This document shows, piece after piece, positions 55,751-64,000 of a DNA stretch of 64,000 bases (the stretch's first letter is position 1; each line of letters opens with the position of its first letter). The translations under genes and the position numbers were made by a program. Below the pieces are notes generated by a model that saw nothing but the letters and a program-made list of their open reading frames with translations, made no database searches and was not told the origin of the DNA. The DNA comes from Castellaniella sp. MT123 (lineage in GTDB: Bacteria; Pseudomonadota; Gammaproteobacteria; Burkholderiales; Burkholderiaceae_B): NCBI RefSeq assembly GCF_039614765.1, contig NZ_CP154879.1:1550001-1614000 (forward strand), in the 5' to 3' direction.

Positions 55751-57400
55751 ATGCTGCGCGCTCTGCACATTCTCGATTTCGTCATCGTCGATCGCGCCGA
55801 GATCGCCTTCGAAGCCGGCTTCACCGTGTTTTCGGGTGAAACCGGCGCCGGGAAATCAATCCTGATCGATGCCCTGTCGCTCGCCCTGGGCGGCCGGGGC
55901 GATGCCACCCTGGTGCGCGAAGGCGCCAGCCGCGCCGACATCAGCGCGGTCTTCGACGCGCCGCCCGCCGCATCCGACTGGCTGAACGAACAGGCCATCG
56001 AAGGTCCCGAGCTGATCCTGCGCCGCGTGATCGATACCCAGGGGCGCAGCAAGGCCTATATCAATGGCCTGCCCACCACGCTGAACCAGCTGCGCGACTT
56101 GGGCGCCCTGCTGGTGGACATTCATGGCCAGCATGCCCACCAGAGCCTGCTGCAGGCGGCCAGCCAGCGCGACATTCTGGATACCCAGGGGGGCCACGCC
56201 GATCAGGCACGCGCCCTGTCGGACGCCTGGACCACCTGGCGCGCCGCCCAGTCCGCCCTGGATGCAGCCCGAAACGACGCCGCGGGCCAGGCCGCCGCGC
56301 TCGAACAGCTGCGGCAGGACGCCGCGTTTCTGGAAGATCTGGCGCCGCAACCCGGCGAATGGCCGGACTTATGCGCGCGGCAGTCCCGCCTGGCGCATGC
56401 CCAGGCCTTGCTGGCCGGCGCGGGTCAGGCGATAGAAGCCCTGGACGGCGAATCCGGATCGGTGGCGCAGGCCCTGCAAGCCGCCCTGCAGACGCTGCAG
56501 TCCCTGGTGCGTCACGATCCCCGCCTGGAAGAACACTGCCAGACCCTGGAATCGGCCCGCATCCTGTGCGCGGAAACCGTCCATGGCCTGAACGCCTACG
56601 CGGACCGCCTGGAACTGGATCCGGACGCGCTGGCGCAGGCCGACGCCCGCATGAGCCAAATGTTCGCCGCCGCCCGGCGTTTTCACGTCGAGCCCGAAGA
56701 ACTGGCCGATCTGCGCGACACGCTGCTCACCCGGCTGCGACAGGCGGCCGCCGGCCAGGATCTGGACGCGCTCGCCCAGGCCTGCGCCACCGCCGAAGTC
56801 CGCTACCAGACGATCGCGCAGGCACTGAGCACCGCACGCCAGGCCACCGCGCAGCGCCTGGCCGGGCAGGTCACCGCCGCCATGCAGACGCTGTCCATGG
56901 AAGGCGGGTCGTTTCGGGTTGAACTACCGGCCAGCAAGCCCTCGGCTCACGGCCTGGAAACGGTGGAATTCGCGGTGGCCGGACATGCCGGGGTGGCACC
57001 CAGGCCGCTGTCGCGGGTCGCCTCGGGCGGCGAGCTGGCACGGATTTCCCTGGCACTGTCTGTCATCGCCAGCCAGGCGGCCCGCGTCCCCACCCTGATT
57101 TTCGACGAAGTGGACACCGGCATCGGTGGCGGTGTGGCGGAAGTCGTGGGCCGGTTGCTGCACGAACTGGGCTTGCGCCATCAGGTGCTGTGTGTCACCC
57201 ATCTACCCCAGGTGGCGGCCTGCGCGGTCCACCATTTCCAGGTCAGCAAGACGACGCACGCCCACCGGACGTCTTCATCCATTCGGCCGCTGGATGCCGA
57301 TGCACGGATCCAGGAAGTCGCCCGCATGCTGGGCGGACTGAAGATCACGGAAGCGACCCGGGACCATGCCCGGGAAATGCTGCGGCTATCGGCCGGCTGA
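55751..57400 (+). CDS. recN: DNA repair protein RecN
   Basis: SMC-like ATPase of 549 residues for recombinational repair of double-strand breaks. It has Walker A GETGAGKSILIDALSLALGG, DIHGQHAHQSLL, a central coiled-coil rich in Ala/Gln/Arg (residues about 150-370), the ABC signature SRVASGGELARISLAL and Walker B TLIFDEVDTGIGG. It ends with the conserved VTHLPQVAACAVHHFQV. It is co-transcribed with nadK and convergent with fur, 18 bp away. Confidence 0.96.
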   Translation: MLRALHILDFVIVDRAEIAFEAGFTVFSGETGAGKSILIDALSLALGGRGDATLVREGASRADISAVFDAPPAASDWLNEQAIEGPELILRRVIDTQGRSKAYINGLPTTLNQLRDLGALLVDIHGQHAHQSLLQAASQRDILDTQGGHADQARALSDAWTTWRAAQSALDAARNDAAGQAAALEQLRQDAAFLEDLAPQPGEWPDLCARQSRLAHAQALLAGAGQAIEALDGESGSVAQALQAALQTLQSLVRHDPRLEEHCQTLESARILCAETVHGLNAYADRLELDPDALAQADARMSQMFAAARRFHVEPEELADLRDTLLTRLRQAAAGQDLDALAQACATAEVRYQTIAQALSTARQATAQRLAGQVTAAMQTLSMEGGSFRVELPASKPSAHGLETVEFAVAGHAGVAPRPLSRVASGGELARISLALSVIASQAARVPTLIFDEVDTGIGGGVAEVVGRLLHELGLRHQVLCVTHLPQVAACAVHHFQVSKTTHAHRTSSSIRPLDADARIQEVARMLGGLKITEATRDHAREMLRLSAG

Positions 57401-57418
57401 AGCCGGCCCGATCACGCC

Positions 57419-57847
57419 TTACCCGGTCTTTTTGGACTCCAGGCATTTTGGGCAGACACCGTAGAGCATCATGTGGTGGCTTTCCAGTGAAAACCCGTTT
57501 TCCTTGGCGATGCGGTGCTGGCGCTTTTCGATTTCCGCATCGGAAAATTCGACGACACGCCCGCAGTTGGTGCAGATCAAGTGATCGTGATGATCCCCGT
57601 CGTTCAATTCGAAGACGGCCTTGCCGCCATCGAACTGGCTGCGCAACAGGATACCGGCCTGCTCGAACTGAGTCAGGACCCGATAGACCGTGGCCAGGCC
57701 GATGTCGACGTCTTCCGCGATCAAGGCGCGATAGACGTCTTCGGCGCTGTGATGGCGGGTTTCCGCCTTACGGAATATATCGAGGATCTTCAGGCGCGGA
57801 AACGTCGCCTTCAGACCCATGTTTTTAAGCTCGAGCTGATCATTCAT
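57419..57847 (-). CDS. fur: Ferric uptake regulator Fur
   Basis: Iron-responsive repressor of 142 residues. It has the winged helix ([20 protein letters not shown] ... [17 protein letters not shown]) and the metal-binding sites [16 protein letters not shown] and [15 protein letters not shown] with two CxxC pairs. With Fe2+ bound it represses siderophore and iron-uptake genes. It is divergent from bamE with 150 bp between, the conserved fur-omlA arrangement. No clear Fur box was recognised in that gap. Confidence 0.97.
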   Translation of the reverse strand: MNDQLELKNMGLKATFPRLKILDIFRKAETRHHSAEDVYRALIAEDVDIGLATVYRVLTQFEQAGILLRSQFDGGKAVFELNDGDHHDHLICTNCGRVVEFSDAEIEKRQHRIAKENGFSLESHHMMLYGVCPKCLESKKTG

Positions 57848-57997
57848 GGTTCAAGTATCCTGGGTCTGGCGGGGGAAAGCAAGCCGGGCGGACAAGCCCC
57901 GATCCCAGCCCCGCGCATGCGCAATTCCGAATTCCCTTTATGATAGCGGTTTTAGCGGCCGCAATCCGCCGGCCAGCCATCGATCACGGGGGCTTTC

Positions 57998-58552
57998 GTG
58001 CGCATCCGAGCTAGTCATTTTTCCCGCAGGGCAACCCTCTGTCTGGCCGCTGGTCTGCTGACCATCGGTCTGGCCGGCTGCGGTTCGACAAACTGGGGGT
58101 TCCCCTATCGGGCCACCGTCCAGCAAGGCAACTGGATCACGGCCGAGCAGGTGACGCAGCTCGAAGTCGGCATGACCCGTGATCAGGTGCGGTTCATTCT
58201 CGGCACGCCGACGCTCGAGGATATCTTCCACGCCGAACGCTGGGACTATCCGTATTACAACCAGCCTGGCTACGGCAAGGACGAACTGCGCAAATTCACC
58301 GTCTGGTTCCAGGACGACAAACTGGTCCGTTGGTCGGGTGACGAACAACCCGATCGCCAGCCCTTCCAGAAGACCGACAGCGGCAAGGAAGCCGTCGCCC
58401 CCGCCAACAAGACTCAGGCCGACGAAGCTGCCCAGCGGGCCGCCTCGCCCGGGCTGAACGATTCGGCCGCCCCCAACGCGGGCATCTCGACACAGACCCC
58501 GCAGGCCACGATCCACACCGAAACCCCCGCCAACACCACCAAAGGCCAATGA
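57998..58552 (+). CDS. bamE: Outer-membrane assembly lipoprotein BamE (SmpA/OmlA)
   Basis: Small lipoprotein of the BAM complex that helps insert beta-barrel proteins into the outer membrane. It starts with GTG; the signal peptide has the lipobox LAGC (Cys about residue 28). The BamE fold spans residues about 45-115 with [28 protein letters not shown] and [15 protein letters not shown]. The 184-residue length exceeds E. coli BamE because of a low-complexity Ala/Thr/Gln tail of about 60 residues. Its stop overlaps the dapB start. Confidence 0.94.
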   Translation: MRIRASHFSRRATLCLAAGLLTIGLAGCGSTNWGFPYRATVQQGNWITAEQVTQLEVGMTRDQVRFILGTPTLEDIFHAERWDYPYYNQPGYGKDELRKFTVWFQDDKLVRWSGDEQPDRQPFQKTDSGKEAVAPANKTQADEAAQRAASPGLNDSAAPNAGISTQTPQATIHTETPANTTKGQ

Positions 58553-59346
58553 TCATGCGTATCGCCATTGCCGGGGCCTCGGGCCGCATGGGGCGCATGT
58601 TGATCCAGGCCGTCCTGGATTCCGCCGACCTGACGCTGGCCGTCGCCCTCGATCGCACTGGCAGCGGCGCGCTTGGCCAGGACGCCGGCACTTTTCTGGG
58701 CATTGTGACAGGCGTTCCGATCACCGACGACCTGCAGGCGCTGGCGAATGCCGACTGCCTGATCGACTTCACCCGTCCCGAAGGCACCCTGGCCCATCTG
58801 GATGTCTGCGCGACGCACGGTGTGAAATGCGTCATCGGCACCACCGGCTTCGATACCCAGGGCAAGCAGGCCATCCGCGCCGCCGCCCAGAAAACCGCGA
58901 TCGTGTTCTCCCCCAACATGAGCGTGGGGGTGAACGCCACGCTGAAACTGCTGGACATGGCCGCTCGCCTGCTCAACAGCGGCTACGACGTCGAAGTCTT
59001 CGAGGCGCACCACCGCAACAAAGTGGACGCGCCCTCCGGCACGGCGCTGGCGATGGGCGAAGCCGTCGCCCACGCCTGGGGCGTCCAGCTGGAAGATGTC
59101 GCCGATTGGGCACGCCATGGCCACACCGGCGTGCGCGAGACCGGCCACATCGGGTTTTCGGTCGTGCGTGGCGGCGATATTGTGGGGGATCACACCGTCT
59201 ATTTCTGCGGCACCGGCGAACGCATCGAAATCACGCACCGATCCGGCAGCCGCGCCACCTATGCCCAGGGCAGCCTGCGCGCCGCACGCTACCTGGCGCG
59301 CAAGGAATTCGGCCTGTTCGACATGCAGGACGTGCTGGCCAGCTAA
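58549..59346 (+). CDS. dapB: 4-hydroxy-tetrahydrodipicolinate reductase
   Basis: Lysine and diaminopimelate biosynthesis enzyme using NAD(P)H. The 265-residue product has the Rossmann motif [13 protein letters not shown], the signature around the catalytic His/Lys [17 protein letters not shown] and [18 protein letters not shown]. The ATG at 58549 overlaps the bamE stop (ATGA); MRIAIAG two codons later is an alternative start. Co-transcription with bamE is likely. Confidence 0.96.
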   Translation: MIMRIAIAGASGRMGRMLIQAVLDSADLTLAVALDRTGSGALGQDAGTFLGIVTGVPITDDLQALANADCLIDFTRPEGTLAHLDVCATHGVKCVIGTTGFDTQGKQAIRAAAQKTAIVFSPNMSVGVNATLKLLDMAARLLNSGYDVEVFEAHHRNKVDAPSGTALAMGEAVAHAWGVQLEDVADWARHGHTGVRETGHIGFSVVRGGDIVGDHTVYFCGTGERIEITHRSGSRATYAQGSLRAARYLARKEFGLFDMQDVLAS

Positions 59347-59450
59347 ACCTGCTCTTTCCCCGCATGCCGGGCGGCGCGGGAAACCCGCCACGAAAGATCC
59401 GCCACTCGGCCCGGGCCGGTCGTGGTGTCGACGCCAAAGCGCTGTGCCCG

Positions 59451-60560
59451 TCAATCCAGGATGACGGGCTCCCGCTCCAGATCCACGCCAAACTGTCCGC
59501 GCACCGCATCGCCGACAGCCCGTGCCAGCGCCAACACGTCGGCCGCCTGGGCACCGCCATGATTGACCAGCACCAGCGCCTGGCGCTCGTGCATGCCCAC
59601 CGGCCCCAGGCGCCGTCCCTTCCAGCCAGCCTGTTCGATCAACCAGCCTGCTGCCAGTTTTACCCGCCCATCGGGCTGGGGATAGGTCCGCAGATCCGGG
59701 AACCTCTGTTTCAGCGCGGCCGCCTGCGCCTCATCGATCACCGGATTCTTGAAGAAGCTGCCGGCATTGCCCAGCACGGCCGGATCGGGCAATTTGCGGC
59801 GGCGGATGTCGCAGACGGCATCGAAGATCCTGGACGGAGTCAGTCCGGCGTTCGGGGCCCGGCAGCCATTTTCGGATGCGGCATCCCGGTGTTGCGGGTC
59901 GGGCCTGTTCTGGTATGGCGGCTCGGGCGCAGCTTCCCGCAGCAGCGGATGCTCGCGCACGTCCGGATAATCCAGACGCGGCGTCCAGGCCTTGGGCAGC
60001 GCAAAGCGCACCCGCGCGATCAGCCAACGCCCCGCCCCATCATGCTTGAACAGGCTGTCGCGATACGCAAAACCGCAGTCAGCCGGTAAAAGCTCGCACC
60101 CCCGGCCGGCGCGCAGATCCCAGGCCACGACGGAGTGCAGGCGCTCGTCCAGTTCCAGGCCATAGGCCCCGATATTTTGTACAGGGGCGGCCCCGACCGT
60201 ACCGGGGATCAGCGCCAGATTTTCCAGACCAGGCCAGCCCTGGGCCAGGCAATGGCCGACAAAACCGTGCCATGGCTCGCCCGCCGCCGCCTCGACGATC
60301 CAGTGATCCGCCGTCTCGCGCCATAGCCGGATACCGCGCAACCCCACCCGCAGGACACGGTGGCGCGGTCGCGCCTGAACCACGATGTTGCTGCCACCCC
60401 CCAGAACGAACACCGGATGGTCCTTCGACCGGGGGCCCGCCAGCATCGCGCACAGCGCCGGAATGTCCGATTCATCGTCCAGCACGGCCACGGGGGCGCG
60501 TGCCGCCAGCCCCAGCGTATTGCGGGCCTGCAGGGATTGTTCGGAAAACACGAGGGACAT
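59451..60560 (-). CDS. murB: UDP-N-acetylenolpyruvoylglucosamine reductase
   Basis: FAD enzyme that completes UDP-N-acetylmuramate for peptidoglycan. The 369-residue type I MurB has [12 protein letters not shown], the FAD region [20 protein letters not shown], the proton-donor serine in [13 protein letters not shown] and the C-terminal glutamate. Between [12 protein letters not shown] and [20 protein letters not shown] lies an extra segment of about 30 residues (about 207-240), rich in Pro, Asn and Arg, that E. coli MurB does not have. The start MSLVFSEQ at 60560 is chosen over a Met 21 codons upstream. Confidence 0.95.
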   Translation of the reverse strand: MSLVFSEQSLQARNTLGLAARAPVAVLDDESDIPALCAMLAGPRSKDHPVFVLGGGSNIVVQARPRHRVLRVGLRGIRLWRETADHWIVEAAAGEPWHGFVGHCLAQGWPGLENLALIPGTVGAAPVQNIGAYGLELDERLHSVVAWDLRAGRGCELLPADCGFAYRDSLFKHDGAGRWLIARVRFALPKAWTPRLDYPDVREHPLLREAAPEPPYQNRPDPQHRDAASENGCRAPNAGLTPSRIFDAVCDIRRRKLPDPAVLGNAGSFFKNPVIDEAQAAALKQRFPDLRTYPQPDGRVKLAAGWLIEQAGWKGRRLGPVGMHERQALVLVNHGGAQAADVLALARAVGDAVRGQFGVDLEREPVILD

Positions 60561-60719
60561 AGGGCGGGCGTCGTGCGGATCGCACGGGGGGTGGGCGAAG
60601 GCGTAAGCATACCCCGACCGCATTCGACATGATCGGGTCTGCCGGACCGCGTACCGTCGCCTGGGGGGCCGATAGGCTCAGGCAGCGTGATCTGCGAACA
60701 ACCCATCGCAAGACAGGAG

Positions 60720-61187
60720 CTACACCTTTTGCGTCACACCCGGCCGTCGCCGCACCACGAGATTTCCCGTGAATATCTGCACGGCTTTCCCGTCCTGATT
60801 CAGCGTGGTCGTCCGGACCTTGACCAGACCCTGTCCCGGCCGGGATTTCGATGGCCGCACTTCCAGCACTTCGCTTTCGACATGCAGTTCATCGCCTGGC
60901 CGCACTGGAAGCGGCCAGCGCAATTCGTCGAAACCAGCGCCGACGATACCGCCAGCCGGCTTGAACTCGCTGTCCACCAGCAATCGCATGGTGACCGAGG
61001 CGGTATGCCAGCCGCTTGCCGCGAGCCCCTGGAAGATCGAACTGCCCGCAGCCGCCTGATCCAGGTGGAAGGGCTGGGGATCGAACTCGGCGGCAAAGCT
61101 CTTGATGCGGCTTTCCTCGATGCGGATGCGCGTGCCGCCAGCAAAACGCCGTCCCGGCACCAGATCTTCCAGATAAAGCACGGTCAT
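60720..61187 (-). CDS. MaoC-family hotdog dehydratase
   Basis: A 155-residue single-hotdog protein: YLEDLVPGRRFAGGT, then the MaoC catalytic pair in FDPQPFHLDQAAAGSSIFQG (Asp and His) and LAASGWHTASVTMRLLVD. MaoC enzymes hydrate enoyl-CoA esters (R-specific). It is divergent from a MarR-type regulator with a 14-bp palindrome between them, so it is probably controlled by it. The 159-bp gap to murB shows no other gene. Confidence 0.9.
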   Translation of the reverse strand: MTVLYLEDLVPGRRFAGGTRIRIEESRIKSFAAEFDPQPFHLDQAAAGSSIFQGLAASGWHTASVTMRLLVDSEFKPAGGIVGAGFDELRWPLPVRPGDELHVESEVLEVRPSKSRPGQGLVKVRTTTLNQDGKAVQIFTGNLVVRRRPGVTQKV

Positions 61188-61220
61188 TTCCAGACTCCGT
61201 CAGATTGTTTCGATCATAAC

Positions 61221-61234
61221 ATTGCATATGCAAT
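61221..61234. promoter_or_regulatory. Palindrome ATTGCATATGCAAT, putative MarR operator
   Basis: A perfect 14-bp palindrome lies in the 69-bp gap between the MaoC and marR-type starts (34 and 23 bp away), followed by an extra half-site ATTGCA (61236). Size, symmetry and position fit a MarR-family operator controlling both directions. Confidence 0.65.
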
Positions 61235-61256
61235 AATTGCAGGTACAATACTGACC

Positions 61257-61733
61257 ATGAACACTTCCGTCAAACCGCAGGGGTGTACCAACCTGAAACT
61301 GCGTCAGCTTACCCGCATGGTGACGCGTCACTACGACCGCCATGTCAGCGAAACAGGGCTGAAGAACACGCAGTACGCGCTGCTGTCATACATCGTCGAG
61401 CTTGGGCCCATCCGCCCGGGCGACTTGGCCAGGCGCATGCACATGGACGCCTCGACGCTGACACGCAACATGCAGCCGCTGGTGGCTCATGGGTGGCTGA
61501 AAATTGGCGCCGGCAGCGATGCGCGCTGCCGCCTCGTGGAAGCGACCGCGGCCGGTCAAACGAAGCGATCTGAAACGCGGCACGTCTGGAAAGAGGCTCA
61601 GGTGGCCCTGAACGAGCGGCTCGGGGTCGAACGCATCGCTGCCCTGCACGATCTGCTCGACGCGTGCATCAAATGCCTCGATGACGATCCCGACAGCACC
61701 CCCTCCAATCACTCTGGAAGAATGAAGACATGA
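61257..61733 (+). CDS. MarR-family transcriptional regulator
   Basis: A 158-residue winged-helix regulator: LKLRQLTRMVTRHYDRHVSE, then TQYALLSYIVELGPIRPGDL and the recognition helix MDASTLTRNMQPLV followed by the wing. MarR proteins are released from DNA by small phenolic or electrophilic ligands. Its stop overlaps the start of the Old Yellow Enzyme gene (ATGA), forming an operon that is typical of nemR-nemA-like electrophile responses, although NemR itself is a TetR protein. The start at 61257 is chosen because the longer frame is antisense to the MaoC gene. Confidence 0.92.
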   Translation: MNTSVKPQGCTNLKLRQLTRMVTRHYDRHVSETGLKNTQYALLSYIVELGPIRPGDLARRMHMDASTLTRNMQPLVAHGWLKIGAGSDARCRLVEATAAGQTKRSETRHVWKEAQVALNERLGVERIAALHDLLDACIKCLDDDPDSTPSNHSGRMKT

Positions 61734-62824
61734 CTCAAAAATCGCTGTTCGAACCCTATGCCCTCGGTCCCCTGACACTTTCCAACCGGATCGTCCTGGC
61801 ACCATTGACGCGCAACCGAGCCGGCGCGGGCCTCGTGCCCAGCGAGCTCGCCGCCACCTATTACAGCCAGCGTGCCTCGGCCGGCCTGCTGATTTCCGAA
61901 GCCACACAGATCTCGCAACAGGCCCAGGGGTATCAGGACACCCCGGGCATCTATACGCAAGCGCAGATCGACGGCTGGCGGCCGGTCACCGATGCCGTCC
62001 ACGCCAAGGGCGGGCGCATCTTCCTGCAGCTGTGGCACGTCGGGCGTGTATCGCATGTGGACCTTCAGGAAAACGGCGCCGCCCCGGTCGCGCCCTCGGC
62101 CATTCGCGCCGTCACCAAGACCTTCGTGCACGACGCTTTCACGGCCGTCTCCGAGCCGCGCGCGCTGAGACTCGACGAGATTCCGGGCATCGTCGATGAC
62201 TTCCGCAAGGCCGCCGCCAACGCGATCGTCGCCGGCTTCGACGGTGTGGAAATCCATGCCGCCAACGGCTATCTGCTGGACCAGTTCCTCAAGGACGGCG
62301 CCAACGTACGCACCGACGCCTATGGCGGCTCCATCGAGAACCGCGCGCGGCTGACGCTGGAGGTCGCAGCCGCCGTGGTGAAGGAAATCGGCGCGGAGCG
62401 CACAGGCATCCGTATCTCGCCCGCGTCTCCGTCCAATGGCGTCTCCAGCAGCGATCCGCAGGCGCAGTTCAACTATCTGGTCGCGCAGCTCGACGCCCTG
62501 GGTCTGGTGTATCTGCATGTCATCGAAGGCACCACGGGTGGCCCGCGCGACGAGGCTCCGTTCGACTTCGACGCTTTGCGCCGGCTTTTCAAGCGCACTT
62601 ACATCGCCAACAACGGCTACGACCTGGAACTGGCCAACGCGCGGCTCGCCGGCGGAAACGCGGACCTGTTCGCCTTTGGCCGTCCGTTCATCGCCAACCC
62701 GGACCTGGTGGAACGCCTGAAGACAGGCGCGCCGCTGGCCAACCCTGACCGGGCCACGATGTATGGCGGTGGTGCGGCGGGATACATCGATTACCCGACG
62801 CTGGCCACCGCCGACGCCAAATAA
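61730..62824 (+). CDS. Old Yellow Enzyme family alkene reductase (NemA-like)
   Basis: FMN-dependent TIM-barrel enzyme of 364 residues that reduces activated alkenes, nitro-esters or N-ethylmaleimide with NAD(P)H. It shows LSNRIVLAPLTRNRAGAGLV, QLWHVGRVSH, the substrate-binding HAANGYLLDQFLKDG, NVRTDAYGGSIENRARLTLE and the FMN-phosphate end LFAFGRPFIANPDLVERL. The catalytic Tyr region lies within DAYGGS. It is translationally coupled to the MarR gene. The physiological substrate is unknown. Confidence 0.93.
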   Translation: MTQKSLFEPYALGPLTLSNRIVLAPLTRNRAGAGLVPSELAATYYSQRASAGLLISEATQISQQAQGYQDTPGIYTQAQIDGWRPVTDAVHAKGGRIFLQLWHVGRVSHVDLQENGAAPVAPSAIRAVTKTFVHDAFTAVSEPRALRLDEIPGIVDDFRKAAANAIVAGFDGVEIHAANGYLLDQFLKDGANVRTDAYGGSIENRARLTLEVAAAVVKEIGAERTGIRISPASPSNGVSSSDPQAQFNYLVAQLDALGLVYLHVIEGTTGGPRDEAPFDFDALRRLFKRTYIANNGYDLELANARLAGGNADLFAFGRPFIANPDLVERLKTGAPLANPDRATMYGGGAAGYIDYPTLATADAK

Positions 62825-62828
62825 GCGC

Positions 62829-62849
62829 AAAAGCCAAAGGCCGCTTTTT
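62829..62849 (+). terminator. Short hairpin with T run after the alkene reductase gene
   Basis: AAAAGC (62829-62834) pairs with GCTTTT (62843-62848) around an 8-base loop, ending in TTTTT. It fills the 23-bp gap between convergent genes and overlaps the neighbour's stop codon; a weak terminator. Confidence 0.45.
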
Positions 62850-63678
62850 AACTGTCGTAACGCAGGCTGGCCTGATGCGCCAAGGTGCCGTCCTGCTCGG
62901 CCCATAGCGTGGCCTCGCCATCCTGCTGAAGGCAGCCCCCGACCCGGAAAGGCTTGGGAGCAATCAGCGGCCGCACACCCCGATACGCCAGGGACCGAAC
63001 CCTGGCGCCCGGATGCGCCCGCAGAAACGCATGCGTCATCCAGGTGGCAATCAGCGGGCCATGCACAACCAAACCGGGGTAGCCCTCTACGTCTCGCGCA
63101 TAGGGTGCATCATAATGAATGCGATGGCCATTGAATGTTACGGCGGAATAGCGGAACAGCATGACGGAATCCAGTGACACGGTTTCCGACCACTGGGGCT
63201 CCGGGGCCGTCTGTGTGCCCACCAGGACGGGGGGCGAAGGTTGCCGATAGACGATATCCTGTTCTTCCGCGATACACAGCACATTGTCCTGGAAATAATG
63301 GTGCTCCACCGTGACGAACAGCAATTGCCCGGTGCGGCCGGTTTTTTCCATCACAGCTGCGATCCGGGAACGCCGCTCTCCCGGCACCCCCACCTGTAAT
63401 GGGTGATGAAATTCCAGCCGACCGCCGGCCCACATGCGATTGCGATCCGCTGCCGGCGGCAGAAACCCGCCACGCTGGGGGTGACCGTCCTCTCCCAAAC
63501 GGGCATACGGCTGGCCTTCGATAAAGAAGGCCCACTGCCACAGCAAGGGCAGATGTTCGCCAACTTGATCGGGGTCCGTGCTCAGGCTCAATGCCACCCG
63601 CCGGACATGTCCCGGATCCAAGGCGTCAACACAGGTTTCGGTGCGGCCGACCCAAGCAGCGGGATCATGATCAGACAT
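62848..63678 (-). CDS. HTD2/mesaconyl-CoA hydratase-like double-hotdog dehydratase
   Basis: A 276-residue protein of the FAS1-type dehydratase / mesaconyl-C4-CoA hydratase group. The N-terminal hotdog contains LPLLWQWAFFIEGQPYARLG, then GGFLPPAADRNRMWAGGRLE. The C-terminal MaoC-like hotdog has FRYSAVTFNGHRIHYDAPYA with the catalytic His, followed by GLVVHGPLIATWMTH. GGAG lies seven bases before the ATG at 63678, inside an overlapping upstream frame. These enzymes hydrate short branched or dicarboxylic enoyl-CoA esters. It is convergent with the alkene reductase gene. Confidence 0.9.
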   Translation of the reverse strand: MSDHDPAAWVGRTETCVDALDPGHVRRVALSLSTDPDQVGEHLPLLWQWAFFIEGQPYARLGEDGHPQRGGFLPPAADRNRMWAGGRLEFHHPLQVGVPGERRSRIAAVMEKTGRTGQLLFVTVEHHYFQDNVLCIAEEQDIVYRQPSPPVLVGTQTAPEPQWSETVSLDSVMLFRYSAVTFNGHRIHYDAPYARDVEGYPGLVVHGPLIATWMTHAFLRAHPGARVRSLAYRGVRPLIAPKPFRVGGCLQQDGEATLWAEQDGTLAHQASLRYDS

Positions 63679-64000
63679 TTTCATCTCCATTCAGACTGGG
63701 CTCTAGGCTCAGCTCCGTCAGAATGACCCAGGGCCTTCCACTGAGCAGACTGTCCGAATTTCCGCCGCCACCTCTCTCAAAACCCAGCTTGCGAGACACC
63801 CACGCGTGAAGCTGCACTTCACGCCCACGAGTGCCTCGTGGCTGAACGCTCTCGAGCGATGGCCCGCAAGCCTTGAGCGCCAGGCTTTGTATCGGGGTGT
63901 CTTTGGCTGCGTGCAGGAACGGCGCGAGGCCACCCGCCAGTCTATCGATGCTCATAATGCGCATAGCGCCAAGCCATTCCGATGAGCCAAGAGCGCCGAG
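63671..64000 (-). CDS. Unrecognised frame running off the right edge
   Basis: An open frame on the minus strand enters from the right edge (... LGSSEWLGAMRIMSIDRL) and stops at 63671, ending SLEPSLNGDENV. It overlaps the start of the dehydratase gene by 8 bp, and the dehydratase ribosome-binding site lies within it, as expected for a translationally coupled upstream gene. I do not recognise any family; the visible part has no membrane segment. It could also be a chance frame. If real, this is its C-terminal 109 residues. Confidence 0.35.
   Translation of the reverse strand, partial: LGALGSSEWLGAMRIMSIDRLAGGLAPFLHAAKDTPIQSLALKACGPSLESVQPRGTRGREVQLHAWVSRKLGFERGGGGNSDSLLSGRPWVILTELSLEPSLNGDENV

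Noticed and set aside
57848-57997. Fur box in the fur-bamE gap
   Set aside because: No stretch close to the GATAATGATAATCATTATC consensus was found; only a generic TATGAT -10-like element.

Overview
The window is a contiguous stretch of a GC-rich proteobacterial chromosome. Three things point to a betaproteobacterium of the Burkholderiales, most likely family Alcaligenaceae (Bordetella/Achromobacter/Castellaniella-like): the neighbourhoods trxB|ftsK-lolA-(rarA), hrcA-hemH / nadK-recN / fur / bamE-dapB and grpE-dnaK-dnaJ; the character of DnaK, FtsK and HrcA; and the abundance of Liv-type ABC importers with BKACE, LysR and MocR genes. The genus is inference. No rRNA, tRNA or CRISPR array was seen.

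Layout. 0-5.1 kb: housekeeping block (rarA start, lolA, ftsK, divergent trxB, an Smr-domain gene, and the 3' half of an EmrE-type multidrug transporter gene). 5.2-6.1 kb: an FMN reductase behind an unusual palindrome cluster. 6.2-8.3 kb: a decayed mobile island holding an intact RhuM-Fic gene, a RelB/DinJ-like remnant, a frameshifted ribbon-helix-helix-like start and a P4-type integrase without its catalytic domain, ending at the icd terminator. 8.4-14.1 kb: icd, DUF1841, two small cytochromes c, a MoxR ATPase, a GNAT and a CoxE-type VWA protein. 14.2-40.0 kb: a large catabolic cluster. 40.1-45.7 kb: a beta-alanine/omega-amino acid module (class III aminotransferase, MocR and LysR regulators, MmsA). 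45.8-60.6 kb: M16 peptidase, dnaJ-dnaK-grpE, hemH-hrcA, nadK, recN, fur, bamE, dapB, murB. 60.7-64 kb: MaoC hydratase, MarR regulator and Old Yellow Enzyme, an HTD2-like dehydratase and an unrecognised overlapping frame at the right edge.

The catabolic cluster is the most interesting part. Operon 1 (21237 down to 14201) encodes a quinone oxidoreductase, two SDRs, an AroE-like dehydrogenase that lacks the shikimate-binding Ser-Lys-Ser, a GMC oxidoreductase, a lambda-crystallin-like 3-hydroxyacid dehydrogenase and a beta-keto acid cleavage enzyme (BKACE). Operon 2 (32376 down to 21441) encodes a complete Liv-type importer, an SDR and a 2-oxoacid dehydrogenase complex with a fused E1 alpha/beta chain, E2 and E3. 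Operon 3 (38707 down to 34065) encodes a second importer whose permease and ATPase (LivM-LivG) are fused. A LacI-type regulator (39017-40039) sits beside operon 3. Near-identical palindromes of the form TGAARCGYTTCA occur before operon 3/lacI and before operon 1, which predicts that one LacI protein controls both uptake and breakdown. A FadR-type GntR regulator and its own inverted repeat sit before operon 2. My inference is uptake of a hydroxylated acid or polyol-like substrate, successive dehydrogenations to a beta-keto acid cleaved by BKACE, and oxidative decarboxylation of a 2-keto intermediate. The substrate cannot be read from sequence.

Heat-shock genes carry recognisable sigma-32 promoters before grpE and dnaK; no CIRCE element was seen although hrcA is present. 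Start codons were chosen by ribosome-binding site and family length, so several differ from the longest open frame. No database search could be run; family assignments are from motif recognition.
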